A stretch of DNA of 64,000 nucleotides from a bacterium (GTDB lineage: Bacteria; UBP14; UBA6098; B30-G16), in NCBI GenBank assembly GCA_030613005.1, contig JAUWMV010000003.1, forward strand, positions 60,043 to 124,042. The letters run 5' to 3'. The notes under the pieces are model-generated. The model did not search any database, was not told the DNA's origin, and was given only the letters and a program-made list of their open reading frames with translations. Below are positions 35,084-44,563 of this stretch, in pieces (position 1 is the first letter of the stretch; every line of letters starts with the position of its first letter). The position numbers and the translations under genes are program-made.

Positions 35084-38000
35084 CTAACGTATCAAGACAA
35101 TTTTTACTTTTGCAGATGCATTGTTCTCGGTGAGAAGCCTTGCGAAATAAACGCCACTGGAAACTGTTTTTCCACTTTCGGTATTTCCATCCCAGATGTA
35201 TGTATAGGTTCCTGCAGATAATGTCCCTTTCATAAGTCTTTTAATTTTATGACCGTTTATATCGATAATATCTAAGGATACTGTGTTATTTTTTGGGATT
35301 GTGAAGTTAATCTCAGTCGATGCATTAAATGGATTCGGTCTCGCAGAGATTAGCATCGGTTGCTCTGGCTTTGGTATGTTATTATTGATATAGCTATTTT
35401 CGATCCCAAAAGCCTTTAATATGCAACCCATAATCTTTTTACGTTGACTCGGATAAACTCCATCGATAAGAGACCCGAGATATATCGAGGAAGTAATCGT
35501 TTTGTATGTGCCACTATCAAAATAAATCATTCGACCAGTCGAATCTGTTGTAAGTAAAGTATCACCCCATGAATATAGCAACAATTCTGCACTGGATAGA
35601 GCATCTAATTCGTTGATCCATGCATCAGCAATCGTTTTATAATGATAATCCATAGCAAATGGAGACCATTCCCAGAAAGTGGAATCTGTGGTTTTGACGA
35701 ATGCAACGTTACCGGAACTCATAGGTAGACCATCATCTAGGTAAGCAACACCAAGAGTTTCGAGGAAATCCTCGTAATTTAAATCGAGGAAATATCCAAC
35801 ATCGTTACCCTCGATATACAAATTCCCACCTGCATCGAGATAATCCATTAGTTTTTCAATCCCGTTGTATGTTTCGGGAGAGAAATGTGTGATCCAGAAT
35901 ATCGCATCGTAAAGTTTGAATCCTAAATCGTCGACAAATCTCATATTTAAAAACAATTCATCCTGCTCGGTAATCACCAGATCGCTAATAGGTAACGTAG
36001 TAATAGAATCGATTAACTCAGCCAGAACTGTTTCTTCGTCATCGATATCACCACCAGCTAATTTCTCACCCCAATCGTGATCGATTATTAAAATATTTCC
36101 AGAAGCAACGTAATCCCTCGTTCTTGCTCGAATTATATTCGACAGATCGGATTCGATGTCGCCGGGATAGACTGCTGTTACTGCATAATAGTAATCTGTA
36201 TTCGATGTTACATTAATATCGACGTATTGTGTGTTATCCGGGACGGTGCTATCGATTAATGCAACTCCTGGATCGTGAATATCTGTGAAAATACTATTCG
36301 AACGATAGATTCTATATTTAATAAGATCGGTAAACTCAGTCGATTCGGTGATTTCTGATGTTTTGTACAATCCTTTTTTACTTGTACTAAGAGGAATTGC
36401 ATTTCTCATTCGACTAAATCTTGTGCTTTCAAAAGGATTGGTTTTATTGCAGAACTTGGAGGATACATTAGTCTCGTCTCTAATTACAGTGGGTTCTATC
36501 CACATGAATGTCCCATCTGGATCTCGTATGTAAACTCTAAGGACCCAAACAATACCGCTGGCATCAGGATCAAAATCGACAGGATTTACCCATGTGGGAA
36601 ATGGTGGTAAACCGCGTCCAAATATAAAATGATCATACGTTGGATCCCCAAGTGAATCTGCTAAAATATAAAATTCTGTGGCTGAAGCTTCAGGGTAAAT
36701 CTGAACAAAGAAATCACCCGTTACAGAAATTGGTGAAGATCTGAAATCAAATTCCACCCAAAAAAGGTCGGGATGAAGATAATCCGTCGCAACTTGCACT
36801 CCAAGAGCAGGTAATATAGGTTCGCTTCCCGACCATAAATTTATTTCACAGTTGACATCCACATCACCATACATACCTAATTTAACAGCTATAATTTCAT
36901 TCGAATCAGATACAGAGAAAAGAGCTCCAATTCTATCAGCGCTATACAATTCAATATCTACCAAATAATAAAAACCAGGAAGCGGACCATTATCGTAAAC
37001 AATTTCCACAATATCATCTGGCAAAGGACAATCCCAATATAAGTAAACCAGTTCTGCGCAAAAACTATCGGTGCCAACAAGATTCCTTGGCGGTGGATAG
37101 CTCGGTTCTTTGTATAATGTGTCGCTTCGAAAAACTGGACCAAAAGAAACAACAATATTAAGAGTCTCGGGAATGTAACCATCATGATTAAAGATAAGAT
37201 CGTATGTTCCAGTATCCACAGAAGTGAAAAGAAAAGCACCGGAAGAGTCTGTTGTATCTATTCCCACAGTTTTAAGTTCAACAATTGTTCCACTATAATC
37301 GGTTCTCCCATCGAGATATATCAAACCGCTGACATCGAATACTGTGATTTGTTCAAGCGAGAAATTCAAATCTCCTAATGTGTCGATCATTGCTATTATT
37401 GTGTCATCTTTGTAGAAACCGAAGGATGCATGTGCAATAAATATTACCTTAATGCCTTTTGGAATGTCGGGTAAGCAAAAAGTACCTAAGGAATCTGAAA
37501 TTGTATCTGTAGAGTCGGTTGCCCATGATGCATAGATATTCACATTTGGAAGGAACATTCCGGTTGTTGCATCCGAAACATTTCCGCAAATCGTGTCTGT
37601 GGTGGATGTATCTAAGGGCATTAGGAAGAAATCGAGTCTTGTATCGAGACCTACCACTGTAACTGGGGAGGTTTTGGAAAAATAATCATCTTTATCACAT
37701 GTCAGATTGTATAATCCATCGAGTATATCGTCGAATTCGTAATGTCCCGTTGCATCAGTGGTGTCATACTCCGTAATCAAACCCAACGGTAGGGAAACCA
37801 CTGCACCCTCTAAAGCTGTAAATGTCGTGGTATCAAATACATTACCGAGGATTTTATGCGATGTTCCGACTGGTGGTGAAGTGTGAAAGAAGCAGTTGTA
37901 ATTCATATCATTTCCAGCCCAGTCAGAAGCTCTTATAATTAAATTATAATCTGTTGAATCTCTGAGATAGGGGCTTGGATCTTCGAGGCATAAATGAAAT

Positions 38001-38719
38001 CCGTTGAGAATCGGAGAATTTGCGAAAAAAGCAGTTAGATTTAGTCCATTAAGCGTGATTAAAACAGTGGAATAATTGACCCCGGAAATTCCTCTATCCA
38101 CAATATCGAATGCTATTGAATCAATATCCTTTGGTACTGTAGTATCATCACATGCTGGGACATGGTTTATTGTATATGGTGGAAGTGTATCGTCTGTTAT
38201 TGTTGTGTCGGAAATGAATTTGAAGTAAACATGTGTTGTTACAGCGTAAGGTTTTACGTTTACCACATATGAAAATGAAGTAATTCGGCTCATATCGTTG
38301 GCAGTAGAGAAATCATCGAGTGTATCGATATATAACGAACCGTAATCGATCGGCAAATCCGCCGAATTCCAATACAATGTGCACAACTGAATAGAATCTA
38401 TTCCACCGTCTGAGACCAATCGGAAATCCCAGTTCACTGTATCTCTGGGGTATTTAATGGAGGTTTTTAAGAGTAATGTGGGCCATACAGTATCGTTAGT
38501 TGGAAAGTATAACTTGACAGGGCAGGGCATAGTTGGAGGTAATACTGAATCATAACTTGGATCATAAAAATCGGTTGCCAAAGAATCCACTCCAAATCCA
38601 AAGAAGTCAAAACCACAGTCCTCCGAGGGGTCAAAGATAAAATTCCATTGACCAAATGCCATTATTGGCAACATTCCCAAAATAATCACAAAAAATATTA
38701 GCTTTGTTACAAATCTCAT
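35084..38719 (-). CDS. large modular secreted protein with sorting domain
   Basis: A 1211-residue exported protein. ATG at 38719 is chosen: AAGGAGG lies just upstream and a signal peptide ends at MAFG-QW. After an N-terminal beta region (to about 290) there are three carboxypeptidase-regulatory-like domains (about 290-530: ILGNVFDTTTFTALEGAVV, ICGNVSDATTGMFLPNVNI, VSGLIYLDGRTDYSGTIVE), FN3-like units, a Rossmann-like module with LMDYLDAGGNLYIEG that recurs in the M36 peptidase at 20-23 kb, and a Por-type C-terminal domain (ARPNPFNASTEINFTI ... GVYFARLLTE). There is no catalytic motif; a surface or adhesin-like role is possible. Expected export route is a type IX-like system. Confidence 0.87.
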   Translation of the reverse strand: MRFVTKLIFFVIILGMLPIMAFGQWNFIFDPSEDCGFDFFGFGVDSLATDFYDPSYDSVLPPTMPCPVKLYFPTNDTVWPTLLLKTSIKYPRDTVNWDFRLVSDGGIDSIQLCTLYWNSADLPIDYGSLYIDTLDDFSTANDMSRITSFSYVVNVKPYAVTTHVYFKFISDTTITDDTLPPYTINHVPACDDTTVPKDIDSIAFDIVDRGISGVNYSTVLITLNGLNLTAFFANSPILNGFHLCLEDPSPYLRDSTDYNLIIRASDWAGNDMNYNCFFHTSPPVGTSHKILGNVFDTTTFTALEGAVVSLPLGLITEYDTTDATGHYEFDDILDGLYNLTCDKDDYFSKTSPVTVVGLDTRLDFFLMPLDTSTTDTICGNVSDATTGMFLPNVNIYASWATDSTDTISDSLGTFCLPDIPKGIKVIFIAHASFGFYKDDTIIAMIDTLGDLNFSLEQITVFDVSGLIYLDGRTDYSGTIVELKTVGIDTTDSSGAFLFTSVDTGTYDLIFNHDGYIPETLNIVVSFGPVFRSDTLYKEPSYPPPRNLVGTDSFCAELVYLYWDCPLPDDIVEIVYDNGPLPGFYYLVDIELYSADRIGALFSVSDSNEIIAVKLGMYGDVDVNCEINLWSGSEPILPALGVQVATDYLHPDLFWVEFDFRSSPISVTGDFFVQIYPEASATEFYILADSLGDPTYDHFIFGRGLPPFPTWVNPVDFDPDASGIVWVLRVYIRDPDGTFMWIEPTVIRDETNVSSKFCNKTNPFESTRFSRMRNAIPLSTSKKGLYKTSEITESTEFTDLIKYRIYRSNSIFTDIHDPGVALIDSTVPDNTQYVDINVTSNTDYYYAVTAVYPGDIESDLSNIIRARTRDYVASGNILIIDHDWGEKLAGGDIDDEETVLAELIDSITTLPISDLVITEQDELFLNMRFVDDLGFKLYDAIFWITHFSPETYNGIEKLMDYLDAGGNLYIEGNDVGYFLDLNYEDFLETLGVAYLDDGLPMSSGNVAFVKTTDSTFWEWSPFAMDYHYKTIADAWINELDALSSAELLLYSWGDTLLTTDSTGRMIYFDSGTYKTITSSIYLGSLIDGVYPSQRKKIMGCILKAFGIENSYINNNIPKPEQPMLISARPNPFNASTEINFTIPKNNTVSLDIIDINGHKIKRLMKGTLSAGTYTYIWDGNTESGKTVSSGVYFARLLTENNASAKVKIVLIR

Positions 38720-38811
38720 TTTTTCCTCCTTATTAATTTCCATTTTAACAATATACCAATAATGTTCTAAAATCAAGGTATAATTTGGGATTAGTTATAT
38801 CTAAAAATATC

Positions 38812-38827
38812 TTGTTATTCTTAACAA
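38812..38827. promoter_or_regulatory. 16-bp perfect dyad in the divergent region
   Basis: TTGTTA-TTCT-TAACAA lies 22 bases before the start of the 2-hydroxyacyl-CoA dehydratase-like gene and about 93 before the secreted protein gene on the other strand. It could be an operator or a small hairpin in the mRNA leader. No regulator gene is adjacent. Confidence 0.3.
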
Positions 38828-38849
38828 AAGTTTCTTATTACTATTAATT

Positions 38850-39851
38850 ATGAGATATATCGGAATAACAACGACAATTCCTGTCGAAATAATTTTTGCA
38901 GCTAATGCCATACCAGTTGATTTAAATAACCTTTTCATATCGAATAAAAATCGTGAGAATTTTGTTAAACAGGCTGATCTTGACGGTTTCCCCAGAAATG
39001 TGTGTACATGGATTAAAGGTATATACGGCACGGTTCTGGGTGAAGGCATAAAGGAAATAATTGCTGTAATTCAGGGGGATTGCTCTAATACCCATGCGAT
39101 GGCTGAGACTCTCATTGATCACGGTGTTAAAGTTTATCCGTTTTCATTTCCTTATAATTATGATAGTAAAGCTCTCCGTAGTGAGATGGAAAGATTGGCT
39201 GAAAAATTGAGAGTTTCCTCTTGGGATGAAATTGTTAATTGGAAAAGAAGACTCGATAAAATTAGACAATTAGCGTATGAAATAGACAGATTGTCTTGGC
39301 AAGAAAACAAAGTTAAGGGTTTGGAAAATAACACATTTTTAGTTTCAACCAGTGACTTTGAGGGTAATCCAGATAAATTCGAGAAAAAGTTGATGCAGTT
39401 TATTGAAGATGCCAAAAAAAGGAAGTCGTTTGAAAATCAAGTTCGACTTTGTTATATGGGTGTGCCACCTCTCTATGGTGATATATATGATGTACTCGAG
39501 GGATACGGTGCAAGAGTCGTTTTAAATGAGGTTCAAAGACAGTTCTCCATGCCCTTTGAAAGTGATGATATTGTTGAACAATACTTGCGATATACATATC
39601 CGTACGGTGCATTTAGACGATTGGAAGATATAAAACTCGAAATAAAAAAGAGAAATATTCACGGGGTAATTCACTATGCGGAGCAGTTTTGCTTTAGGCA
39701 GATAGAGGATATAATATTTCGCCGTGAAATCGGAGTTCCGTATATTTTAATCGAGGGTGGTGAAGTGTTTTCACTCGATGCCCGAACTAAAATGCGGTTA
39801 CAAGCTTTTGTGGAGATGTTGAGGAGTAAGATTGGCAATAGTAGGACTTGA
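38850..39851 (+). CDS. 2-hydroxyacyl-CoA dehydratase D-component family protein
   Basis: Iron-sulfur protein of the HgdB/FldC/YjiM family (333 residues). The N-terminal IPVEIIFAANAIPVDLNNLF and the C-terminal PYILIEGGEVFSLDARTKMRLQAFVEM are family hallmarks. Four cysteines, C52 (RNVC), C78 (GDCSN), C201 (RLCYMG) and C281 (EQFCFRQ), can hold the active-site cluster. Only one such subunit is coded here, not the two of true dehydratases, which fits the double-cubane or YjiM-like reductases rather than 2-hydroxyglutaryl-CoA dehydratase. It overlaps the activase gene by 20 bases. No ribosome site is seen before the ATG. Confidence 0.85.
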   Translation: MRYIGITTTIPVEIIFAANAIPVDLNNLFISNKNRENFVKQADLDGFPRNVCTWIKGIYGTVLGEGIKEIIAVIQGDCSNTHAMAETLIDHGVKVYPFSFPYNYDSKALRSEMERLAEKLRVSSWDEIVNWKRRLDKIRQLAYEIDRLSWQENKVKGLENNTFLVSTSDFEGNPDKFEKKLMQFIEDAKKRKSFENQVRLCYMGVPPLYGDIYDVLEGYGARVVLNEVQRQFSMPFESDDIVEQYLRYTYPYGAFRRLEDIKLEIKKRNIHGVIHYAEQFCFRQIEDIIFRREIGVPYILIEGGEVFSLDARTKMRLQAFVEMLRSKIGNSRT

Positions 39852-40590
39852 CATAGGCAGCAGGTTTACAAAAATTGCTTTTTTTGAAGAAAGTAAACCT
39901 GTATTTAGGCTTTATGATTCTGCAAAGTTCTATCGAGAATTCGGGAGCATAACTGACAATGGTTTCTTGCTTAATTTCAAAAAGCTTAATTTGCATGAAG
40001 AAAGCAAAATTGTTGCAACGGGTTATGGCAGAGAAAGAGCGACCTTAGCTGGCGCTATTGAAATACCAGAGATTCAAGCTCATACTTTAGGAGTTATTCA
40101 TTTGTTGAGATTAAATAATTTCACTCTTATAGATTTCGGTGGTCAAGATACCAAAATTATAAGGGTCGAGTCCTCTGAAGTCGTTGATTTTAGAACTTCC
40201 GATAGATGTGCAGCATCAACTGGAAGGTATCTTGAAAATATGGCTCGGATTTTGGGAATGAAAGTAGAAGAATTGTCTAGTTATCGAGACAATCCGGTTG
40301 ATATAAGCTCTACATGTGCAGTGTTTGCTGAAACAGAACTTCTCGAGAAAATGGCTCTGGGTATTCCTCGAGAGAGACTTGCATCAGGGGTTAATATGTC
40401 GATAGTAAAAAGATTTCTCTCATTAATTAGAGGATTCAAAAACGATGTTATTGTGGCTTCAGGTGGTGTAGCCAACAATGAAGCAATTATTGAACTGCTT
40501 GGAATAGAATTACAAACGGAAATTAAAGTTCCTCCTAATCCGCAGTTTGCTGGTGCAATAGGATGTATAGAATTTTGGGACATAGGTTAA
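39832..40590 (+). CDS. BadF/HgdC-type ATPase activase
   Basis: ATP-driven one-electron donor (archerase) for the preceding dehydratase-like protein. The ASKHA fold is clear: GLDIGSRFTKIAFFE (phosphate 1), TLIDFGGQDTKII (phosphate 2), and VASGGVANNEAIIELLG (adenosine). Two cysteines, in DRCAASTGRYLENM and ISSTCAVFAETELLEKM, match those holding the interfacial [4Fe-4S] cluster of HgdC. Start is TTG at 39832 behind GAGGAG. Length 252 is typical of a short single-domain activase. Confidence 0.93.
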   Translation: MAIVGLDIGSRFTKIAFFEESKPVFRLYDSAKFYREFGSITDNGFLLNFKKLNLHEESKIVATGYGRERATLAGAIEIPEIQAHTLGVIHLLRLNNFTLIDFGGQDTKIIRVESSEVVDFRTSDRCAASTGRYLENMARILGMKVEELSSYRDNPVDISSTCAVFAETELLEKMALGIPRERLASGVNMSIVKRFLSLIRGFKNDVIVASGGVANNEAIIELLGIELQTEIKVPPNPQFAGAIGCIEFWDIG

Positions 40591-40722
40591 GATTTTTCTT
40601 GAGATTTTCATAGTTCTAATGTTTTATAGACAAATAACAATAATTTATATTACTAGATTTAATACAAAAATATGTGTTATCATTTGGATATTCATTATAT
40701 CATGCATATAATTGGAGGATAA

Positions 40723-40926
40723 GTGGCGTTTCTTCTTCTATTTAAAACAATAACGAAGCTTTATCATGCTGAAGAGATACTAAGGAAGCGTAAAGTGGAA
40801 TTCGATATGATGCCCGTTCCCGAGCATCTTAGCGATGATAAATGTGGAGGAATGGCTTTGAGAGTTCAAGATGTTTCAGTTCGTGAATTCTTGCCTGAAA
40901 CAAGAGTTATCGAATATAACGAATAA
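40723..40926 (+). CDS. DUF3343 small protein
   Basis: A 67-residue protein of the DUF3343 (putative Se/S carrier-like) type: LLLFKTITKLYHAEEILRKR at the start, then MPVPEHLSDDKCGGMALRV with one Cys in the CGxA-type motif. Start is GTG at 40723 behind GGAGG. It follows the activase by 132 bases; the same three-gene neighbourhood is common in anaerobes. The function of DUF3343 is not known. Confidence 0.85.
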   Translation: MAFLLLFKTITKLYHAEEILRKRKVEFDMMPVPEHLSDDKCGGMALRVQDVSVREFLPETRVIEYNE

Positions 40927-41013
40927 ATGGATATTGCACACCCGTTTAATTGTATTTCAACATAGTTGTTGTTGCCGATGGTGTGATAGAGTAATTCCGT
41001 TGAAAGCATAGAT

Positions 41014-42858
41014 TCACCATTTGACTAACATCATCATTAACCAAATTTTATTTGCTGCAAGCTTACTATCAAATTTCTCTGGCAAAATTTTAAGGGTCTC
41101 ATTACAATTTAGAAATTCCACTTCTCGAAGACTGTCTGGATTAAGGACTTCATTAACAAAGTCGGATAGATCCTCGGCAAACCATTTTATTAGAGGAACA
41201 CCAAAACCCATTTTAGGTCTATTTAACAATTCTTCTGGTATATATCTCTGAAGGAGCTTTCTTAGCAAATACTTACCCATCCCGTTTCTTATTAACCATT
41301 TATCTGGAAGATTTGCAGCAAATTTGAATAATTCGTTGTCAAGGAAAGGCTCGCGACTCTCAAGACTCACGGACATCGATGCTCTGTCGGTTTTAACGAG
41401 AATATCGTTAGACAAATACATGTTAATATCCGCTAATCTAAGGAAATCGGTAACAGGTAAATCCGAAGGCAAGTCTGAGATCTGGTATTTTCTCTTCTCA
41501 GTTTTAACTCCAAGAATTCGTTCAATCTCGTCATCTGAATAATACCGAGTTATCGCTCTATATAGAGAACTAGGTGACTTAGTATTATTAAGCCATTGAG
41601 TTCTAGCCGCTTTAGTGCATGGATCTGGGATACCTTTTATGGCAAGCAATTTAGAAATCAAACCTTCAGGCAAAATGGAAATAGCTTTTCGTATAAACGC
41701 TGGTTGCTTTAACCATCTGAGCGCCAAGGGATACCTAGAGTATCCAGCAAATAATTCATCTCCACCCTCAGCGGAAAGAGAAACCGTAACTTTCTCTCGT
41801 GCAAGTTTTGAGACTAACATTGTTGGTATCGATGAAGGATCACCAAACGGTTCATCGAAGGTATTGAAAATTTCCTCGATTGCTGTTCTAACATCGTTTG
41901 GTTCGCAGTAAAGCTCGGTATGATTTGTTCCGAAAATGTTTGAGATCCTCCGTGCATAGCGTGCTTCATCGAAATCCCTTTCGGGGAAACCTATTGTAAA
42001 TGTGTTAATTTGGTTGTGATGCTGAGAAAGTATCGCAACAACCGCCGAGGAATCTACGCCACCGCTGAGAAAAACTCCCACCGGAACATCAGCAATCATT
42101 CGTCTGTCAAAAGCTATTGTCAGTCTATCATGCAATTCTTCTAAAAGTTCGGTCTCAGAAGCATCTGTTTTTTTGAGAAAGTATTGTGTGGGTTCCCACC
42201 ATTGTTTAAAGCTAAACTCTCTGCCACCATCTCTGACCCACATCATCTGTCCGGGCATAAGTTTGAATATATTCTTATATGCAGACTTAGGTGCGGGTAT
42301 GTAACCCATTTCAAGGAAATCTGCCAGTGAGTTAATATCTGGATCGAGCGGAATTATTTTGTTTACTCTCAAAGCCTTGATTTCAGAGGCAAAAGCAAAG
42401 GAATACCCACTCTGCCAGTATAGAAGTGGTTTAACGCCAAATCTATCTCGGGCGAGGAAAAGAGATTTCTCCTCGCTGTCCCAGAGAGCTAATGCAAACA
42501 TACCCTCAAATTTATCGAGGGCAGCAGAACCCCAATGCATTAATGCAGAAAGGACAACTTCGGTATCACCCTTGGTGTAGAATTTCTCGCCATAAGATTC
42601 CAGTTCTCGTCTAAGTTCTTTAAAATTATAAACCTCTCCGTTATAGACTAAGGCATATCGTCCATTACGTGATAGAAAAGGTTGATCAGAATCCTCGCTT
42701 ATATCGATAATTCGAAGTCGTCTATGCCCCAATATAAGATTGAATTCGTCATCGTGGTAGATACCAGCAGCATCCGGACCGCGGTGAGTAAGCGTATCCC
42801 GCATCAATAGTAAAGTGTGCTCCAATCCAGCATTCCATATTCCCACTATGCCGCACAT
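41014..42858 (-). CDS. asnB: asparagine synthetase (glutamine-hydrolysing)
   Basis: Amidotransferase that makes Asn (or amidates a related acid) from Gln and ATP. Class II glutaminase domain starts with the nucleophile Cys2 (MCGIVGIWN), with RGPDAAGIY and LVYNGEVYNFKELR; the synthetase domain carries the PP-loop FLSGGVDSSAV and SAEGGDELFAGY. 614 residues is typical. The ribosome site GGAGG lies within the last codons of lpxK, just upstream. Being downstream of lpxK, it may modify a surface sugar (as do many asnB paralogues in polysaccharide loci) rather than make free Asn; this is unproven. Confidence 0.93.
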   Translation of the reverse strand: MCGIVGIWNAGLEHTLLLMRDTLTHRGPDAAGIYHDDEFNLILGHRRLRIIDISEDSDQPFLSRNGRYALVYNGEVYNFKELRRELESYGEKFYTKGDTEVVLSALMHWGSAALDKFEGMFALALWDSEEKSLFLARDRFGVKPLLYWQSGYSFAFASEIKALRVNKIIPLDPDINSLADFLEMGYIPAPKSAYKNIFKLMPGQMMWVRDGGREFSFKQWWEPTQYFLKKTDASETELLEELHDRLTIAFDRRMIADVPVGVFLSGGVDSSAVVAILSQHHNQINTFTIGFPERDFDEARYARRISNIFGTNHTELYCEPNDVRTAIEEIFNTFDEPFGDPSSIPTMLVSKLAREKVTVSLSAEGGDELFAGYSRYPLALRWLKQPAFIRKAISILPEGLISKLLAIKGIPDPCTKAARTQWLNNTKSPSSLYRAITRYYSDDEIERILGVKTEKRKYQISDLPSDLPVTDFLRLADINMYLSNDILVKTDRASMSVSLESREPFLDNELFKFAANLPDKWLIRNGMGKYLLRKLLQRYIPEELLNRPKMGFGVPLIKWFAEDLSDFVNEVLNPDSLREVEFLNCNETLKILPEKFDSKLAANKIWLMMMLVKW

Positions 42859-42861
42859 TAA

Positions 42862-43872
42862 TTAACCTCCATAAACTTCTAAAAGGTTTTGTATATATTT
42901 TACTAATGCTTCTTTTTCTATTACTTCAAGATTAATTGTCAATGCAAAAAAATTATCTGGTGCAAATTTTCGAATCTTAACCGCGTCCTTCTCGGTAACT
43001 AAAACGATTTCAGCATGATTTTTTTTGGATATATCAGATACTTTCTTAACCTTCTCTATATTATCAAACCTATGATCTAAAAACCATTTATATCCTACAA
43101 TATCGATGCCAGTTTTTTCAATCAATTTGTAAAATCTAATAGGTTTAGCAATTCCAGCAGCTAAGAATACCTTTTTCCGATGCAGTTCGGTTATATTTAT
43201 CGACTTTGAGTTGTCTTTGATGCTTTTGATTTCGCCAATTTTGATGTTTCGATGGAGAACTTTGCAATCGCACTCTAATTGACGTTTAGATTTAAAATTC
43301 TTGGGAACAATACATAATGCTGGATTTTTCTGTCCCAGATAGTTAAAACGCCATAAAGTATCTCTTCGTCCTCCAAATGGGAAAATAGTTATATCAGATT
43401 CATCCCCGTCGAGCATTAATATATCGAGATCATGTTTAAGTCCTAAATGCTGAAAACCATCATCTAGTATATAGATTGTAGCTTTTTCACGCAGGCTCAT
43501 TCCTGCATAATATCTATTTCTATTTACTGCAATTTTCACATCGGGTAATTTGCCAGTCAACATCGCAGGTTCGTCGCCAACTTCACGCCAATCTGGCACA
43601 CTGTTCTCTATAACAATTAATTTAGAGGATTTCCGTCGATAACCTCGTGTTAATATTACTGGAGTTTCTCCCATTTCTAACAACAGTTTTGCAAGGTATA
43701 TTGTCATCGGTGTTTTGTTCGATCCGCCCATTTTAATTGAACCAACGCTTAATACAGGATGTGGTAAGGCTTTTTGTGCAATTATTTTTTTATGATATAA
43801 AAGGAATCTTAAATAAAGAGGAATCTCGATTGTTTTAAAAAAGAGCTGTTTCACGATAACTTCATGCTGCAT
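42862..43872 (-). CDS. lpxK: tetraacyldisaccharide 4'-kinase
   Basis: Inner-membrane kinase that adds the 4'-phosphate to lipid A precursor. LSVGSIKMGGSNKTPMT is the P-loop region, TRGYRRKS and GDEPAMLTGKLP follow, and YILDDGFQHLGLKHDLDILMLD is the hallmark. In the P-loop, Asn stands where most kinases have Gly before Lys-Thr (SNKT rather than GGKT/NGKT). Length 336. It begins four bases after the PLD gene stop and ends three bases before asnB, so the three form one operon. Confidence 0.93.
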   Translation of the reverse strand: MQHEVIVKQLFFKTIEIPLYLRFLLYHKKIIAQKALPHPVLSVGSIKMGGSNKTPMTIYLAKLLLEMGETPVILTRGYRRKSSKLIVIENSVPDWREVGDEPAMLTGKLPDVKIAVNRNRYYAGMSLREKATIYILDDGFQHLGLKHDLDILMLDGDESDITIFPFGGRRDTLWRFNYLGQKNPALCIVPKNFKSKRQLECDCKVLHRNIKIGEIKSIKDNSKSINITELHRKKVFLAAGIAKPIRFYKLIEKTGIDIVGYKWFLDHRFDNIEKVKKVSDISKKNHAEIVLVTEKDAVKIRKFAPDNFFALTINLEVIEKEALVKYIQNLLEVYGG

Positions 43873-43876
43873 TTGT

Positions 43877-44446
43877 TCACGATCTAAAGTGTCTCCAAAG
43901 TCTTTGGAATTCTTTAAGATAAGTATTTGAAAGCTCAGTGGAATTTATTATTAAAAGATTTTCGAAATTTTTATTGTTAGCTGAGGCTGTCCAATTATAT
44001 GAGCCTGTGATTAATAGGTTAGAATCTATAACTGCGAATTTATGATGCATCAGTGCACCACTGAAATCTGTACGAAGTGGAATTGAGTTGTTAATCAGGA
44101 AGATTTTTTTGCTATATCTGCTCTTGTTCTGTCCATCATCGAGTAAAACTCGAACAGAAACACCTCTCTGTTTTGCTTTTGTTAATGCCTGGGCTATTGG
44201 TCTGCTTGTAAAGGAATATAATGCGACATCGACGGTTTTGTTGGCTGAGTCAATAGCATAAACTATCGCAATTTCACATCCACCGTCAGGAGAGAAATAA
44301 ACCGAAGCTTGATTTGCATTTAGGTTTACTGGAGATGCAAATTTTTTGCTGATGTATCCTGTGCTTCTCTCCATTGTTAACAGAGCGATGATAAATATTA
44401 CTACAATAATAATAAAAGTGGTTGTTTTTCTTCTTTTCTTAGCCAT
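43877..44446 (-). CDS. phospholipase D-like nuclease with N-terminal anchor
   Basis: Small single-HKD protein of the PLD superfamily (189 residues), similar to the Nuc endonuclease group. One membrane helix (residues 10-24) anchors a domain with YFSPDGGCEIAIVYAIDSA, VDVALYSFTSRPIAQALTKA and the single HKD motif HHKFAVIDSNLLITGSYNWT (His-x-Lys-x4-Asp), so two copies would have to dimerise to make an active site. It is upstream of lpxK in the operon. Role (nuclease or phospholipid turnover) unknown. Confidence 0.85.
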   Translation of the reverse strand: MAKKRRKTTTFIIIVVIFIIALLTMERSTGYISKKFASPVNLNANQASVYFSPDGGCEIAIVYAIDSANKTVDVALYSFTSRPIAQALTKAKQRGVSVRVLLDDGQNKSRYSKKIFLINNSIPLRTDFSGALMHHKFAVIDSNLLITGSYNWTASANNKNFENLLIINSTELSNTYLKEFQRLWRHFRS

Positions 44447-44563
44447 TGTTTTTTCTTTTCGCTATCTATTTATGATTTAATGTTTAACTAAATATAACTT
44501 GTAAAATTAGAACGACTTAGTATTTTTATTTGCAAACTACAATTTCAAAAAGGGAGCAGTAAA

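Noticed and set aside
40927..41013. CACACC/GGTGTG and TTCAAC/GTTGAA pairs between DUF3343 and asnB
   Set aside because: Short arms with long loops and no T-run; not a supportable terminator.
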